A DNA stretch of 64,000 nt, taken from Streptomyces sp. 11x1 (GTDB lineage: Bacteria; Actinomycetota; Actinomycetes; Streptomycetales; Streptomycetaceae). The position numbers and the translations under genes are program-made. Shown here one piece after another: positions 16,024-25,687 of the stretch (its first letter is position 1; each line of letters starts with the position of its first letter). The stretch spans positions 8,271,001 to 8,335,000 of the forward strand of contig NZ_CP122458.1 of NCBI RefSeq assembly GCF_032598905.1, in the 5' to 3' direction. The notes below the pieces were generated by a model. It made no database searches. It saw nothing but the letters and a program-made list of their open reading frames with translations, and was not told the origin of the DNA.

Positions 16024-18111
16024 TCAGCGCTGAGCGGCGGCGAGGGATTCCTGCGCGACCGCTGCCACGTTCTCGGCGGTGAAGCCGAACTCGCGGAAGA
16101 GGACCTTGCCGTCGGCCGAAGCGCCGAAGTGCTCCAGCGAAACGATGCGGCCGACGTCACCGACGTACTTGTGCCAGGTCAGCCCGATCCCGGCCTCGAC
16201 CGCGACACGCGCCTTGACGGACGGCGGCAGAACGCTGTCCCGGTACCCCTGGTCCTGCTCCTCGAACCACTCCACGGACGGCATGGACACGACGCGGGTG
16301 GGCACCCCGTCGGCCTCCAGCCGCTCGCGGGCCTCGACGGCCACGTGCACCTCGGAACCGGTGGCGACGAGCAGCACCTCCGGCGCACCGTTCGACGCCT
16401 CGAAGAGCACGTAACCACCCTTGGCGGCGCCCTCGTTGGCCTCGTACGTCGGCACGCCCTGACGGGTCAGCGCCAGACCGTGCGGGGCGCCCTTGCCGAA
16501 CTCCTTGGTGTACCGCTTGAGGATCTCGCGCCAGGCGATCGCGGTCTCGTTGGCGTCGGCCGGGCGGACCACGTTCAGGCCCGGGATCGCCCGCAGCGCG
16601 GCCAGGTGCTCGACCGGCTGGTGCGTCGGACCGTCCTCGCCCAGACCGATGGAGTCGTGCGTCCACACGTACGTCACCGGCAGGTGCATCAGCGCCGACA
16701 GCCGCACCGCGTTGCGCATGTAGTCGGAGAACACGAGGAACGTGCCGCCGAAGATACGGGTGTTGCCGTGCAGCGCGATGCCGTTCATCTCCGCGGCCAT
16801 GGCGTGCTCACGGATACCGAAGTGGATCGTCCGGCCGTACGGCTGCGCCTCCGGCAGCGGGTTGTCCGCCGGCAGGAACGAACTCGTCTTGTCGATCGTG
16901 GTGTTGTTCGACCCGGCGAGGTCGGCGGAGCCGCCCCACAGCTCGGGGATCACCGCGCCGAGCGCCTGGAGGACCTTGCCGGACGCGGCACGCGTCGCGA
17001 CGCCCTTGCCGGTCTCGAACTCCGGCAGGTGCGACTCCCAGCCCTCGGGCAGCTCGCCCGCGCTGATCCGGTCGAACTCCGCGGCGCGCTCGGCGTTGCC
17101 GTCCCGCCACTCCTGCAGCTGCTTCTCCCAGACGGCACGGGCCTCACGGCCGCGCTCGCCCAGGGCACGCGTGTGCGCGATGACCTCGTCGGCGACCTCG
17201 AAGTCCTTCTCCGGGTCGAAGCCGAGGACCCGCTTGGTGGCGGCGACCTCGTCCGCGCCGAGCGCCGAGCCGTGCGCGGCCTCGGTGTTCTGCGCGTTCG
17301 GGGCGGGCCACGCGATGATCGAACGCATCGCGATGAACGACGGCTTGTCGGTGACGGCCTTCGCGGCCTCGATCGCCGCGTACAGCGCGGCCGGGTCGAG
17401 GTCGCCGTTGGCCTGCGGCTCGACGCGCTGCACGTGCCAGCCGTACGCCTCGTACCGCTTGACCGTGTCCTCGGACACGGCCGTCTCGGTGTCGCCCTCG
17501 ATGGAGATGTGGTTGTCGTCCCACAGCAGCACGAGGTTGCCGAGCTTCTGGTGACCCGCGAGCGAGGAGGCCTCGGCGGAGATGCCCTCCTGGAGGCAGC
17601 CGTCACCGGCGATCACGAAGACATGGTGGTCGAACGGCGACTCGCCGACGGCGGCCTCCGGGTCGAACAGACCGCGCTCGTAGCGGGCGGCCATCGCCAT
17701 GCCCACGGCGTTGGCGACACCCTGGCCGAGCGGCCCGGTCGTCGTCTCGACGCCCTTGGTGTGTCCGTACTCGGGGTGGCCCGGGGTCTTCGAGCCCCAG
17801 GTGCGGAAGGCCTCCAGATCAGCCAGCTCCAGGCCGAAGCCGCCCAGGTACAGCTGGATGTAGAGGGTCAGGGAGGAGTGGCCGGCGGACAGGACGAACC
17901 GGTCACGGCCCACCCAGTCGGGGTCGGCGGGGTCGTGGCGCATCACCTTCTGGAAGAGGGTGTACGCGGCGGGCGCGAGGCTCATCGCCGTGCCCGGATG
18001 GCCGTTGCCGACCTTCTGGACGGCGTCGGCGGCCAGGATCCGGGCGGTGTCGACGGCCCGCTGGTCCAATTCGGTCCACGCGAGGTCTGTAGTGGTCGGC
18101 TTGGTGCTCAC
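16024..18111 (-). CDS. tkt: Transketolase
   Basis: 695 residues; a thiamine diphosphate enzyme of the non-oxidative pentose phosphate pathway. The substrate and TPP-binding blocks are present: GNGHPGTAMSLAPAAYTLFQ, GHPEYGHTKGVETTTGPLGQG, the GDGCLQEG...LLWDDNHISIEGDT metal/TPP motif, IRFGIREHAM-like FGIREHAMAAEMNGIALHG and EDGPTHQPVEHLAALR. The start is GTG 18111 with a GGAG upstream in the leader. It heads the minus-strand pentose phosphate operon and diverges from ctaB. Confidence 0.95.
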   Translation of the reverse strand: MSTKPTTTDLAWTELDQRAVDTARILAADAVQKVGNGHPGTAMSLAPAAYTLFQKVMRHDPADPDWVGRDRFVLSAGHSSLTLYIQLYLGGFGLELADLEAFRTWGSKTPGHPEYGHTKGVETTTGPLGQGVANAVGMAMAARYERGLFDPEAAVGESPFDHHVFVIAGDGCLQEGISAEASSLAGHQKLGNLVLLWDDNHISIEGDTETAVSEDTVKRYEAYGWHVQRVEPQANGDLDPAALYAAIEAAKAVTDKPSFIAMRSIIAWPAPNAQNTEAAHGSALGADEVAATKRVLGFDPEKDFEVADEVIAHTRALGERGREARAVWEKQLQEWRDGNAERAAEFDRISAGELPEGWESHLPEFETGKGVATRAASGKVLQALGAVIPELWGGSADLAGSNNTTIDKTSSFLPADNPLPEAQPYGRTIHFGIREHAMAAEMNGIALHGNTRIFGGTFLVFSDYMRNAVRLSALMHLPVTYVWTHDSIGLGEDGPTHQPVEHLAALRAIPGLNVVRPADANETAIAWREILKRYTKEFGKGAPHGLALTRQGVPTYEANEGAAKGGYVLFEASNGAPEVLLVATGSEVHVAVEARERLEADGVPTRVVSMPSVEWFEEQDQGYRDSVLPPSVKARVAVEAGIGLTWHKYVGDVGRIVSLEHFGASADGKVLFREFGFTAENVAAVAQESLAAAQR

Positions 18112-18478
18112 CCTGGGTCAGGGCTCCTCTCCACATGTCTCGTGCCGGTGTTCTTCACGGCACCGGCCGTTGTCGAGCCTACCCCCGTGGGAACGCGCAT
18201 TTTTTCGAGTCATTCCAGACTGACGGGACTGGGTCCGGTCCGCCTCCCGACCCGTGTTCCGCATGGTGAGACCTGGGGGTTCCGCTGTTCGACATCTGAA
18301 TACGGAGCCGCTCATCCGACTGCTCAACCGAAGTGTGTTCGGCTCGCCGGAGGCCGCCTCCCAACACGACCCCACCCCCTTGAAAGGCTGGCTCTGGGCA
18401 ACGTCTACAGTGGCGTGGTACGCGCGAGCCGTCACGGGGAGTTCACATCCCAAGGCTTGCTGGGAGTCTCTGTCAGGG
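18112..18478. other. Divergent promoter region tkt / ctaB
   Basis: 367 bases with no gene. It must contain the promoters for the pentose phosphate operon (minus) and for ctaB (plus). A TTGAAA at about 18380 and a TACAGT near 18406 are suggestive for ctaB, but their spacing of 20 is long. No operator-like palindrome was found. Confidence 0.4.
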
Positions 18479-19441
18479 GTGTGCGTGACGGCCGTCGAAT
18501 CCCGTCCACCGGGAGTGCTGGGCGCGAGCAACACGAGCAGCAGCCGGGGTCAGCGGCCGATCGGGGCCCGAGTCAAGGCGTTCGTGGCGCTGACGAAGCC
18601 GCGGATCATCGAACTGCTGCTGATCACCACCGTTCCGGTGATGTTCCTGGCGGAGCAGGGCGTCCCGGACCTGTGGCTGGTGCTCGCCACCTGCGTCGGC
18701 GGCTACCTCTCGGCGGGCGGCGCCAACACGCTCAACATGTACATCGACCGCGACATCGACGCCCTCATGGAGCGCACCTCCCAGCGTCCGCTGGTCACCG
18801 GTCTCGTCACCCCGCGTGAGGGCCTGGTCTTCGGCATCACCCTAGCGGTCGTCTCCACGATCTGGTTCGGCGTCCTCGTCAACTGGCTGTCCGCGTGGCT
18901 GTCGCTCGGGGCGCTCCTCTTCTACGTCGTCGTCTACACGATGATCCTCAAACGGCGTACGTCGCAGAACATCGTCTGGGGCGGCATCGCCGGCTGCATG
19001 CCGGTCCTCATCGGCTGGTCCGCTGTGACGAACTCGATGTCGTGGGCCGCGGTCATCCTCTTCCTCGTCATCTTCTTCTGGACCCCGCCGCACTACTGGC
19101 CCCTCTCCATGAAGGTGAAGGACGACTACGCCCGCGTCGGCGTGCCCATGCTCCCGGTCATCGCCTCCAACAAGGTCGTGGCCCGCCAGATCGTCCTCTA
19201 CAGCTGGGTGATGGTCGCGGTCTCGCTCCTCCTCACCCCCCTCGGCTACACCGGCTGGTTCTACACCGCGGTCGCCCTGGTCACCGGCGGCTGGTGGCTC
19301 TGGGAGGCGCACGCCCTCCAGACCCGCGCGAAGAACGGCGCGACCGGCGCCAAGCTGAAGGAAATGCGCCTCTTCCACTGGTCGATCACGTACGTGTCGC
19401 TGCTGTTCGTCGCGGTGGCGGTGGACCCCTTCCTACGCTGA
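18479..19441 (+). CDS. ctaB: Protoheme IX farnesyltransferase (heme O synthase)
   Basis: 320 residues, UbiA-family prenyltransferase that adds farnesyl to heme B for cytochrome aa3 oxidase. [17 protein letters not shown], the Asp-rich [23 protein letters not shown] motif, [28 protein letters not shown] and about nine hydrophobic segments are all seen. The start is one of two GTGs: 18479 (chosen, giving the MCVTAVES start usual in Streptomyces) or 18485, which has AGGGG 5 bases upstream. ctaA for the next step lies 2.5 kb downstream on the other strand. Confidence 0.93.
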   Translation: MCVTAVESRPPGVLGASNTSSSRGQRPIGARVKAFVALTKPRIIELLLITTVPVMFLAEQGVPDLWLVLATCVGGYLSAGGANTLNMYIDRDIDALMERTSQRPLVTGLVTPREGLVFGITLAVVSTIWFGVLVNWLSAWLSLGALLFYVVVYTMILKRRTSQNIVWGGIAGCMPVLIGWSAVTNSMSWAAVILFLVIFFWTPPHYWPLSMKVKDDYARVGVPMLPVIASNKVVARQIVLYSWVMVAVSLLLTPLGYTGWFYTAVALVTGGWWLWEAHALQTRAKNGATGAKLKEMRLFHWSITYVSLLFVAVAVDPFLR

Positions 19442-19445
19442 GGCG

Positions 19446-19510
19446 CGCGCCCCGTAAAAGGCGCGGGGCTGTATCGATGTGCGGCTCCGCCGCGTGGGCG
19501 CGAGCAACCA
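19446..19510. repeat. GC-rich intergenic repeat with CGCGCC/GGCGCG hairpin after ctaB
   Basis: A CGCGCC-N8-GGCGCG stem just after the ctaB stop is followed by GGGGCTGTATCGATGTGCGG and CTCCGCCGCGTGGGCGCGA. That string resembles a dispersed intergenic sequence found many times in Streptomyces genomes (recalled, not searched). It probably also serves as the ctaB terminator. Confidence 0.55.
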
Positions 19511-19615
19511 CGTACGACCCGCACGCACCCACCCACCGCGACGCAGAACGGCGAGTGGCCAACCCCACTTGCCCCACCGTCGCCGCCCGCTCTACCCGCC
19601 GGTAGCATCCAGCCC

Positions 19616-19978
19616 ATGTCAGACACCAAGCAGGCAGACGAGGCCAAGACAGCCAAGGCCGCCGCGAAGGCCGACCGCAAGGCGGCCAAGTTGGCCAAGC
19701 AGATCGGCTCCTTCGCGGCAGCGCACGGCGGCGCCGAGGCCCAGGTCGCCCACATCGGCCGGCTCGGCGCACGGATCGTCCTGGTCGGCGAGGACGGCGG
19801 CTGGGGCGACCTCGTCGCCCCCACCCACGCCATCGCCGAACTGGCCGTACAGAAGGCCGGCGTCACCGTCCACGAGGACTTCGACGGCGAGTTCGCCGCC
19901 AAGGTGCGCACCGGCCCGTACGAGTGGTCGCGCATGGCCGGAATCCAGGTCGGCGGCCCCAGCAACAGCAACACCTGA
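19616..19978 (+). CDS. Conserved hypothetical protein with Lys/Ala-rich N terminus
   Basis: 120 residues without signal or membrane segment. The first 35 residues are Lys/Ala/Asp-rich (KAAAKADRKAAKLAKQ) and probably helical. The remainder (RLGARIVLVGEDGGWGDLVAPTHAIAELAVQKAGVTVHEDFDGEFAAKVRTGPYEWSRM, quoted in part) is a compact alpha/beta-looking domain. Coding is supported by strong third-position GC, and the protein is of a kind found downstream of ctaB in streptomycetes. Function is unknown. Confidence 0.75.
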   Translation: MSDTKQADEAKTAKAAAKADRKAAKLAKQIGSFAAAHGGAEAQVAHIGRLGARIVLVGEDGGWGDLVAPTHAIAELAVQKAGVTVHEDFDGEFAAKVRTGPYEWSRMAGIQVGGPSNSNT

Positions 19979-20035
19979 GCCCGGCTCACCCGTTAGGACC
20001 TATGGGAGTTCACAGGTCCAGCCTCGGGGAGCCCG

Positions 20036-21142
20036 ATGATCTACACGCCGTCCCTCGTGGACCAGTACTGCCACGGCGTACTGCGCACGGAGCTGGGCCT
20101 CGGCACCTTCGAGGCCCACCTCGCCCGCAGCGAGGGCCCACCGGCCCCCGGCACCACCTTCTTCGACACCCAGACGGGCTTCGCCGTCCGCCGTTGGTGC
20201 CCACCCCTGCTGGGCCTCGAACCGCACTGCCCACCGGCCCGCTATCTCGCCCGCCGCCGCGAGCTGGGCGTCCTGGAAGCCGGCCGCAGACTCCTGCGCG
20301 GCAGCGGGGTCACCACCTACCTCGTCGACACGGGCCTGCCGGGCGACCTCACCGGCCCCCGCGAGATGGCCTCCACCGCGGACGCGGACGCACACGAGAT
20401 CATCCGACTCGAACTCCTCGCCGAACAGGTCGCCGACACCTCCGGCACCGTCGAGTCGTTCCTGGCCAATCTCGCCGAGTCCGTGCACGCGGCCGCCGCG
20501 AACGCCGTCGCCTTCGCGTCGGTCGCGGGCGTGCGGCACGGCCTGGCGTTCGCGCCCGAGCCGCCCGGGCCCGGCGAGGTGCGCGGCGCGGTCGGACGCT
20601 GGCTCGCCCACCGGCCGGTCGGCGGATCGCTCACCGACCCCGTCCTCCTGCGCCACCTGCTGTGGATCGCCGTCGCCTCGGGCCGCCCCCTCCAGCTCCA
20701 CGCGGGCCTCGGCGAACCGGGCCTGCGGATCGACGCCACCGACCCCGTCCTGCTCACCGACTTCGCCCGTGCCACGGCGGGCCTCGGCACCGACCTGATT
20801 CTGCTGCACGGCTACCCGTACCACCGCCACGCCGCCCACCTCGCCGCTGTCTTCCCGCACGTCTACGCCGACCTGGGCGCCGAACTGGTCCGCACCGGCG
20901 CACGGGCCACCGCCGTGCTCGCCGAGGTCCTGGAACTCGCCCCCTTCGGCAAGCTCCTCTTCTCCAGCGGCGCCCACGGGCTGCCCGAACTGCACGTGGT
21001 CGGGGCCCGACTGTTCCGCGAGGCGCTGGCACGGGTGCTGGGGACGTGGGTCGCGGAGGGCGCCTGGGCGCTCACGGACGCCCAGCGCGTGGCGGGACTG
21101 ATCGCCGCCGACAACGCGCGACGGGTCTACGGGCTCGAGTGA
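20036..21142 (+). CDS. Amidohydrolase-fold (FluG N-domain-like) protein, possibly metal-deficient
   Basis: 368 residues with the outline of an amidohydrolase_2/FluG-type TIM barrel: SLVDQYCHGV at the N terminus where HxH metal ligands normally lie, LQLHAGLGEPGLRID, DLILLHGYPYHRHAAHL, VYADLGAEL and KLLFSSGAHGLPEL. The first motif has only one His (Y-C-H), and the terminal Asp usually present in FSSDA is replaced (SSGA), so metal binding may be altered. It follows the hypothetical gene by 57 bp and precedes a nucleotidyltransferase. Substrate unknown. Confidence 0.7.
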   Translation: MIYTPSLVDQYCHGVLRTELGLGTFEAHLARSEGPPAPGTTFFDTQTGFAVRRWCPPLLGLEPHCPPARYLARRRELGVLEAGRRLLRGSGVTTYLVDTGLPGDLTGPREMASTADADAHEIIRLELLAEQVADTSGTVESFLANLAESVHAAAANAVAFASVAGVRHGLAFAPEPPGPGEVRGAVGRWLAHRPVGGSLTDPVLLRHLLWIAVASGRPLQLHAGLGEPGLRIDATDPVLLTDFARATAGLGTDLILLHGYPYHRHAAHLAAVFPHVYADLGAELVRTGARATAVLAEVLELAPFGKLLFSSGAHGLPELHVVGARLFREALARVLGTWVAEGAWALTDAQRVAGLIAADNARRVYGLE

Positions 21143-21187
21143 GCCGCCGGGTGTACGGCGCCCGCGGCGGCTGTACAGACTGGGCAC

Positions 21188-21961
21188 ATGACACGCAGCG
21201 ACGCGACCACCGGCTTACCCGGACCGGCCACCGACACCGACACGGCGGCCCTGCTCCGGCACTTCCTCGACGAACTCCGCGCGCTCACCCCGCTCGCCGT
21301 CTGGGCCCACGGCTCCCTCGGCGGCGGCGACTACCGGGAGGGCCGCAGCGACCTCGACCTGATCGCCGTCCTGGACGGCCCGGTCACCGCCCGCACCGCC
21401 TGGCAGGTCGGCCGGCTGCACGCCCGGCTGCGCCACGACCGCCTCGCCGCCCTGCTGCACTGCACCTATCTGACGCCCGCCACGGCGGCCGACGCCGCAC
21501 GCAGACACCTCACCTGGGCGCACGAGAGGCTGTTCCGGCGGACGGTCACCCCGGTTGCCCGGCGTGAACTGCACACCTTCGGCCTCGTCCTGCACGGCGA
21601 GGCGCCCAAGGCCCTGCTGCCGCCCGTCTCCGACATCGAGCTGGACGCCTTCGTCGTCCGTGACCAGAAGGAGTTCTGGCGCCCGGCCGTGGACCGGGCC
21701 CCGCTGTGGGAGCGGGACGTCTGGGTCGACCTCGGCCTGCTCACCTTCGCCCGCGCCACGGCCACCCTGCGCGAGGGCCGGCTGATCTCCAAGCGGGAGG
21801 CCCTGGACCTGCTGCCCACGCTGGGCGCGCCCGCCGAGGTGGTCGAGGACGTCCGGCGGCGCCGCTACGGTGGACCGGGTGAGCAGGTGCCCCACCGGGC
21901 CGAGCTGACCCGGCTGTTCCTCGGACCCGCGATCGACGACCTCGTGGCGGCGTACGGCTGA
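21188..21961 (+). CDS. Nucleotidyltransferase (aminoglycoside adenylyltransferase-like)
   Basis: 257 residues with an N-terminal pol-beta-like nucleotidyltransferase motif: WAHGSLGGGDYREGRSDLDLIAVL, containing GS and the DxD metal-binding pair near residues 55-57. The helical C-terminal half (LLTFARATATLREGRLISKREALDLL) resembles the AadA C-terminal domain. These proteins transfer AMP to small molecules or to unknown substrates. Resistance to streptomycin or spectinomycin cannot be inferred. It is transcribed in the same direction as the preceding gene with a 45-bp gap. Confidence 0.75.
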   Translation: MTRSDATTGLPGPATDTDTAALLRHFLDELRALTPLAVWAHGSLGGGDYREGRSDLDLIAVLDGPVTARTAWQVGRLHARLRHDRLAALLHCTYLTPATAADAARRHLTWAHERLFRRTVTPVARRELHTFGLVLHGEAPKALLPPVSDIELDAFVVRDQKEFWRPAVDRAPLWERDVWVDLGLLTFARATATLREGRLISKREALDLLPTLGAPAEVVEDVRRRRYGGPGEQVPHRAELTRLFLGPAIDDLVAAYG

Positions 21962-21962
21962 C

Positions 21963-22964
21963 TCAGCCGCGCGCCGCGACCGGCGCCTCGGCCGCCGCGG
22001 CGGGCACGTCGACCTCGTCCACCGGCCGCTCCCGCAGCGACAGCAGCACCCGCAGGGTCGCGATCCACACCAGGCAGGAGCCGAACATGTGGGCGCCGAC
22101 CAGAACCTCGGGGAGGTCGGTGAAGTACTGCACATAGCCGAGGAGGCCCTGCGCGAGGAGGATCAGGAACAGGTCGCGGGTGCGGCGCAGCGGTTCGGCG
22201 GGGGCGTCCACGGCCTTGAGGACGAACCACAGGGCGAAGGTCAGCGTCACCACGATCCAGGCCAGCACGGCGTGCAGCTTGGTGACGTTCTCCCAGTTCA
22301 GCGGGATCCGCTCGACCTCGCTGGAGTCACCCGCGTGCGGGCCCGCGCCGGTGACGACCGTGCCCACCGCGATCAGCAGCAGCGTCACACCGACCAGGAT
22401 CCACACCAGCTGCCGCACCGCCTGGCCGACCAGCGGACGCGGGGCCGTGTCGCCCTCGCCGGTGCGGTGCCACATCACGGCGGCGACGCCGATCAGCGCG
22501 GTCGACAGCATGAAGTGCGCGGCCACCGTGTAGGGGTTGAGGCCGACCAGCACGACGATGCCGCCGAGCACCGCGTTGCCCATGACGACCCAGAACTGCG
22601 CCCAGCCCAGCAGGGTCAGACTCCGCCGGTACGGCTTCTGGGAGCGCGCCGCGACGATGGCCCAGCCGACCGCCGCGCACAGCACGTACGTCAGCATGCG
22701 GTTGCCGAACTCGATGTAGCCGTGGACGCCCATCTCACGGGTCGCGGTGAGCGAGTCGTCGGTGCACTTGGGCCAGGTCGGGCAGCCGAGGCCCGACCCG
22801 GTGAGCCGTACGGCACCGCCGGTCACCACGATGACCACCGCCATGACGAGGGCGGCGAGAGCCGCGCGCCGGACCGTTCTGGGGTCCGGGGTCCAGCGTT
22901 CGGCGATGAAGGCGAGCGGGTTGCGCGCAGCGGAGACGAGGTCGTCGCGGGTCACTTTCGGCAC
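21963..22964 (-). CDS. ctaA: Heme A synthase (COX15/CtaA)
   Basis: 333 residues and about eight membrane segments. It oxidises the heme O methyl group to the formyl of heme A for cytochrome c oxidase. GGAVRLTGSGLGCPTWPKC, HGYIEFGNRMLTYVL, NAVLGGIVVLVGLNPYTVAAHFMLS, VTGAGPHAGD and TKLHAVLAW supply the conserved glutamate and heme-ligand histidines. The start is GTG 22964 (VPKVTRDDLV) just after a G-rich ribosome site. An upstream ATG at 23060 would add 32 non-conserved residues and is rejected. Confidence 0.92.
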   Translation of the reverse strand: MPKVTRDDLVSAARNPLAFIAERWTPDPRTVRRAALAALVMAVVIVVTGGAVRLTGSGLGCPTWPKCTDDSLTATREMGVHGYIEFGNRMLTYVLCAAVGWAIVAARSQKPYRRSLTLLGWAQFWVVMGNAVLGGIVVLVGLNPYTVAAHFMLSTALIGVAAVMWHRTGEGDTAPRPLVGQAVRQLVWILVGVTLLLIAVGTVVTGAGPHAGDSSEVERIPLNWENVTKLHAVLAWIVVTLTFALWFVLKAVDAPAEPLRRTRDLFLILLAQGLLGYVQYFTDLPEVLVGAHMFGSCLVWIATLRVLLSLRERPVDEVDVPAAAAEAPVAARG

Positions 22965-23076
22965 GCCCCCATCGTAGGCCCGCCGCTTGTGCACGCATTC
23001 ACGAGGGGGTGTGGCCCTGAGGTGCGGCAGGCGTGACCTGCCGCTCTTCACACTCCACACGCGAGGTGACCTGCCG

Positions 23077-23856
23077 CTATTCCCAGCGGAAGAAGCGGGC
23101 CGCCGCGCCCAGCCCGAGCACCGCCCACACGGCGAGGATCCCGAGGTCGCCCCACGGCATCCCGGCGCCGTGCTGGAGGACGTCCCGCAGCCCGTTCGAC
23201 AGGGCCGCGATCGGCAGCAGCCCGAGCACGCTCTGCGCCGCGTCCGGGAACTTCTCCAGCGGGACCACGACGCCGCCGCCCACCAGCAGGAGCAGGAAGA
23301 CGAGGTTCGCCGCCGCCAGCGTCGCCTCCGCCTTCAGCGTGCCTGCCATCAGCAGACCGAGGCCCGAGAAGGCGGCCGTGCCGAGGACCAGCAGGAGCAG
23401 CACGGCGAAGGGGTTGCCGTGCGGGTCCCAGCCCATCGCGAAGGCGATCACCGTGACCAGGACGACCTGGAGGACCTCCGTGACCAGCACGGACAGGGTC
23501 TTCGCCGCCATCAGGCCCCAGCGGGGGAGCGGGGAGACCGCCAGCCGCTTCAGCACGCCGTAGCGGCGCTCGAAGCCGGTGGCGATGGCCTGCCCGGTGA
23601 ACGCCGTCGACATCACGGCGAGCGCGAGGACGCCGGGCGCGAGGAAGTCGATCGCCTCGCCCTCACCGGTGTCGACGATGTCCACCGAGCCGAACAGCAC
23701 CAGCAGCAGCGTCGGGATGACGACCGTCAGGAGCAGCTGCTCGCCGTTGCGCAGCAGCATCCTCGTCTCCAGCGCCGCCTGCGCCGCGATCATGCGGGGG
23801 AGCGGGGCGGCACCCGGCTTCGGTGTGTAGGAGCCCGTGCCCGTACGCGCGGTCAT
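23077..23856 (-). CDS. ABC-2 type transporter permease
   Basis: 259 residues with six hydrophobic segments typical of ABC-2 exporter permeases (LLLTVVIPTLLLVLFGSVDI, GVLALAVMSTAFTGQAIATGFERRYGVLKRL, LLLVGGGVVVPLEKFP). FERRYGVLKRLAVSPLPR is the usual cytoplasmic coupling region. The ATG at 23856 overlaps the ATPase stop by ATGA. The substrate (drug, lipid or peptide) is unknown. Neighbours on both sides concern cytochrome oxidase heme A and SUF, but this exporter pair is also commonly found in that Streptomyces context without a proven link. Confidence 0.88.
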   Translation of the reverse strand: MTARTGTGSYTPKPGAAPLPRMIAAQAALETRMLLRNGEQLLLTVVIPTLLLVLFGSVDIVDTGEGEAIDFLAPGVLALAVMSTAFTGQAIATGFERRYGVLKRLAVSPLPRWGLMAAKTLSVLVTEVLQVVLVTVIAFAMGWDPHGNPFAVLLLLVLGTAAFSGLGLLMAGTLKAEATLAAANLVFLLLLVGGGVVVPLEKFPDAAQSVLGLLPIAALSNGLRDVLQHGAGMPWGDLGILAVWAVLGLGAAARFFRWE

Positions 23857-24776
23857 GAACGCAGCTCCTTGCCTGTGAGCTCCAGGAAGACGTCTTCGAG
23901 GGTGTGCCGCTCCACCGAGATCCGGTCCGGCATCACCCCGTGCTGGGCGCACCAGGAGGTGACGGTCGCCAGGAGCTGCGGATCGACCTTGCCGGTCACC
24001 CGGTACACGCCGGGGGTCAGTTCGACGGCGGTGGAGTCCGCCGGGAGCGCCTTCAGCAGGGAGCCCACGTCGAGGGCGGGCCGGCCGGTGAAGCGCAGGG
24101 TGTTCTCGGCGCCGCCCCGGCACAGCTCCTCGGGCGAGCCCTGGGCCATGACCCGGCCGCCGTCGATGATCGCGACGTCGTCCGCGAGCTGCTCGGCCTC
24201 GTCCATGTAGTGCGTGGTGAGGATGACCGAGACGCCGTCCGCGCGCAGATCCCGGATCAGCTCCCAGGTGGCCCGCCGGGCCTGCGGGTCCAGGCCCGCG
24301 GTCGGCTCGTCGAGGAAGACCAGCTCGGGCCGGCCGACGACGGCCATCGCGAGGGCGAGCCGCTGCTGCTGACCGCCGGAGAGCCGTCGGTACGTCGTAC
24401 GGCCGCAGCTGCCGAGGCCCAGGCGCTCGACGAGAGCGTCCACGTCGAGGGGGTGGGCGTGCAGCCGGGCCACGTGGCGGAGCATCTCCTCGGCGCGGGC
24501 GCCGGAGTAGACACCGCCGGACTGGAGCATCACGCCTATCCGGGGGCGCAGCGCGGCGGCCTCGCGGACCGGGTCGAGGCCGAGGACGGACACCGAGCCG
24601 GAGTCCGGCTCGCGGTAGCCCTCGCAGGTCTCGATCGTGGTCGTCTTGCCGGCGCCGTTCGGGCCGAGCACGGCGGTCACGCCCGCCCCGGCCACCAGGT
24701 CCAGGCCGTCCACCGCGGTCTTGTCGCCGTACCGCTTCACCAGGGACCGGACCTGGACCACGGGGTCACTTCGCAT
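23853..24776 (-). CDS. ABC transporter ATP-binding protein
   Basis: 307 residues. Walker A GPNGAGKTTT, Q-loop MLQSGG, signature LSGGQQQRLALA, Walker B LVFLDEPTAGLD and switch His TTHYMDEAEQLADD are all intact. The C-terminal 90 residues are the DrrA-type extension seen in exporter ATPases. It is translationally coupled to the permease 23077-23856. Confidence 0.93.
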   Translation of the reverse strand: MRSDPVVQVRSLVKRYGDKTAVDGLDLVAGAGVTAVLGPNGAGKTTTIETCEGYREPDSGSVSVLGLDPVREAAALRPRIGVMLQSGGVYSGARAEEMLRHVARLHAHPLDVDALVERLGLGSCGRTTYRRLSGGQQQRLALAMAVVGRPELVFLDEPTAGLDPQARRATWELIRDLRADGVSVILTTHYMDEAEQLADDVAIIDGGRVMAQGSPEELCRGGAENTLRFTGRPALDVGSLLKALPADSTAVELTPGVYRVTGKVDPQLLATVTSWCAQHGVMPDRISVERHTLEDVFLELTGKELRS

Positions 24777-24786
24777 GGGCCCGAGT

Positions 24787-25620
24787 CTAGGTACGCGGCC
24801 GGGTGCCGAGACGGGCGGGTCCGGAGATCTCCTCCTCCCGGGGACGGTGCACGGGGAGCCAGCGCTCGGCGTACGCCACGGCGTCCACCACCGGGAACAG
24901 ACGTACGTCCGCCCCGCCCACCCTGGTCCGGCGGATGCCGCGGTCGCGTTCGAAGTCGTACCCGAGCTCGTCGAAGCGGTCCGAGTCGATGGACACCTCG
25001 GTCACGACCTCCCAGCCGTCAGGTCCCGGCCGGCCGACTTCGACCAGGGGCGCGGGGATCCGGTACTCGGCCAGGTGGAAGCAGGTGCAGGAGTCGTAGC
25101 CCGCGCCGAGCAGCAGCACCCGGGCGCCCGCCGCCTCCAGCTGGGCCAGGGGGCTGCGCTCGCCCAGGCGGCAGTCGGGGGCGTGGTCCGCGAGGATCGC
25201 CGCCGCGCCCGGACCGATCGCCGCGAAGGATGTCTGCGGGTGCGCGCTGCGCAGGGCGCCCGGCCAGGTCCGTACGGTCTCGGGGATCACCCCGACCCCG
25301 CGGGTGGGGGTGGTCGTCGGGTCGTAGCCGGGCATGGTCGCCCGAATGGTCTCCCACCACTCCTCGGGCACGGGCGGACACGCCCAGAGCGCGGGGTCCG
25401 AGAGGTCGCCGGACTGGCTGGGGACGACCAGGGTGCCGTTCGGTCCGAGGGCGTCGAGCAGCGCGTGCACCACCGTCACGGGGCCTCCGCAGACCCACCC
25501 GAGCGAGCTGAGCGAGGAGTGCACGAGGAGGGTCTCGCCGGCCTCGACACCGGCGGCGCGCAGGTCCGCCGCCAAGCCGGCGCGGGTGACAAGAGGGCCG
25601 GTGGGAGGGGTTGTCGACAT
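24787..25620 (-). CDS. Aminoglycoside N(3)-acetyltransferase family protein
   Basis: 277 residues of the AAC(3)/YokD family. [37 protein letters not shown] and the [35 protein letters not shown] region carry the conserved acetyl-CoA and His/Asp features. [21 protein letters not shown] follows. Chromosomal members in streptomycetes are frequent and not necessarily resistance determinants. The gene is divergent from sufR, with the two palindromic sites at 25688-25732 lying between them, so it may share iron-sulfur or SufR-linked control. The ATG at 25620 is the natural start. Confidence 0.85.
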   Translation of the reverse strand: MSTTPPTGPLVTRAGLAADLRAAGVEAGETLLVHSSLSSLGWVCGGPVTVVHALLDALGPNGTLVVPSQSGDLSDPALWACPPVPEEWWETIRATMPGYDPTTTPTRGVGVIPETVRTWPGALRSAHPQTSFAAIGPGAAAILADHAPDCRLGERSPLAQLEAAGARVLLLGAGYDSCTCFHLAEYRIPAPLVEVGRPGPDGWEVVTEVSIDSDRFDELGYDFERDRGIRRTRVGGADVRLFPVVDAVAYAERWLPVHRPREEEISGPARLGTRPRT

Positions 25621-25687
25621 GGTGTGGCAGTCTTCCCGAGCGGCTTCGGCGACGCCACCGGTTCGATTGATCAGTGATCGTTTCCCC

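Noticed and set aside
24787..25620. Calling a functional aminoglycoside resistance gene
   Set aside because: The family is clear but chromosomal members often do not confer resistance. No substrate evidence is available.
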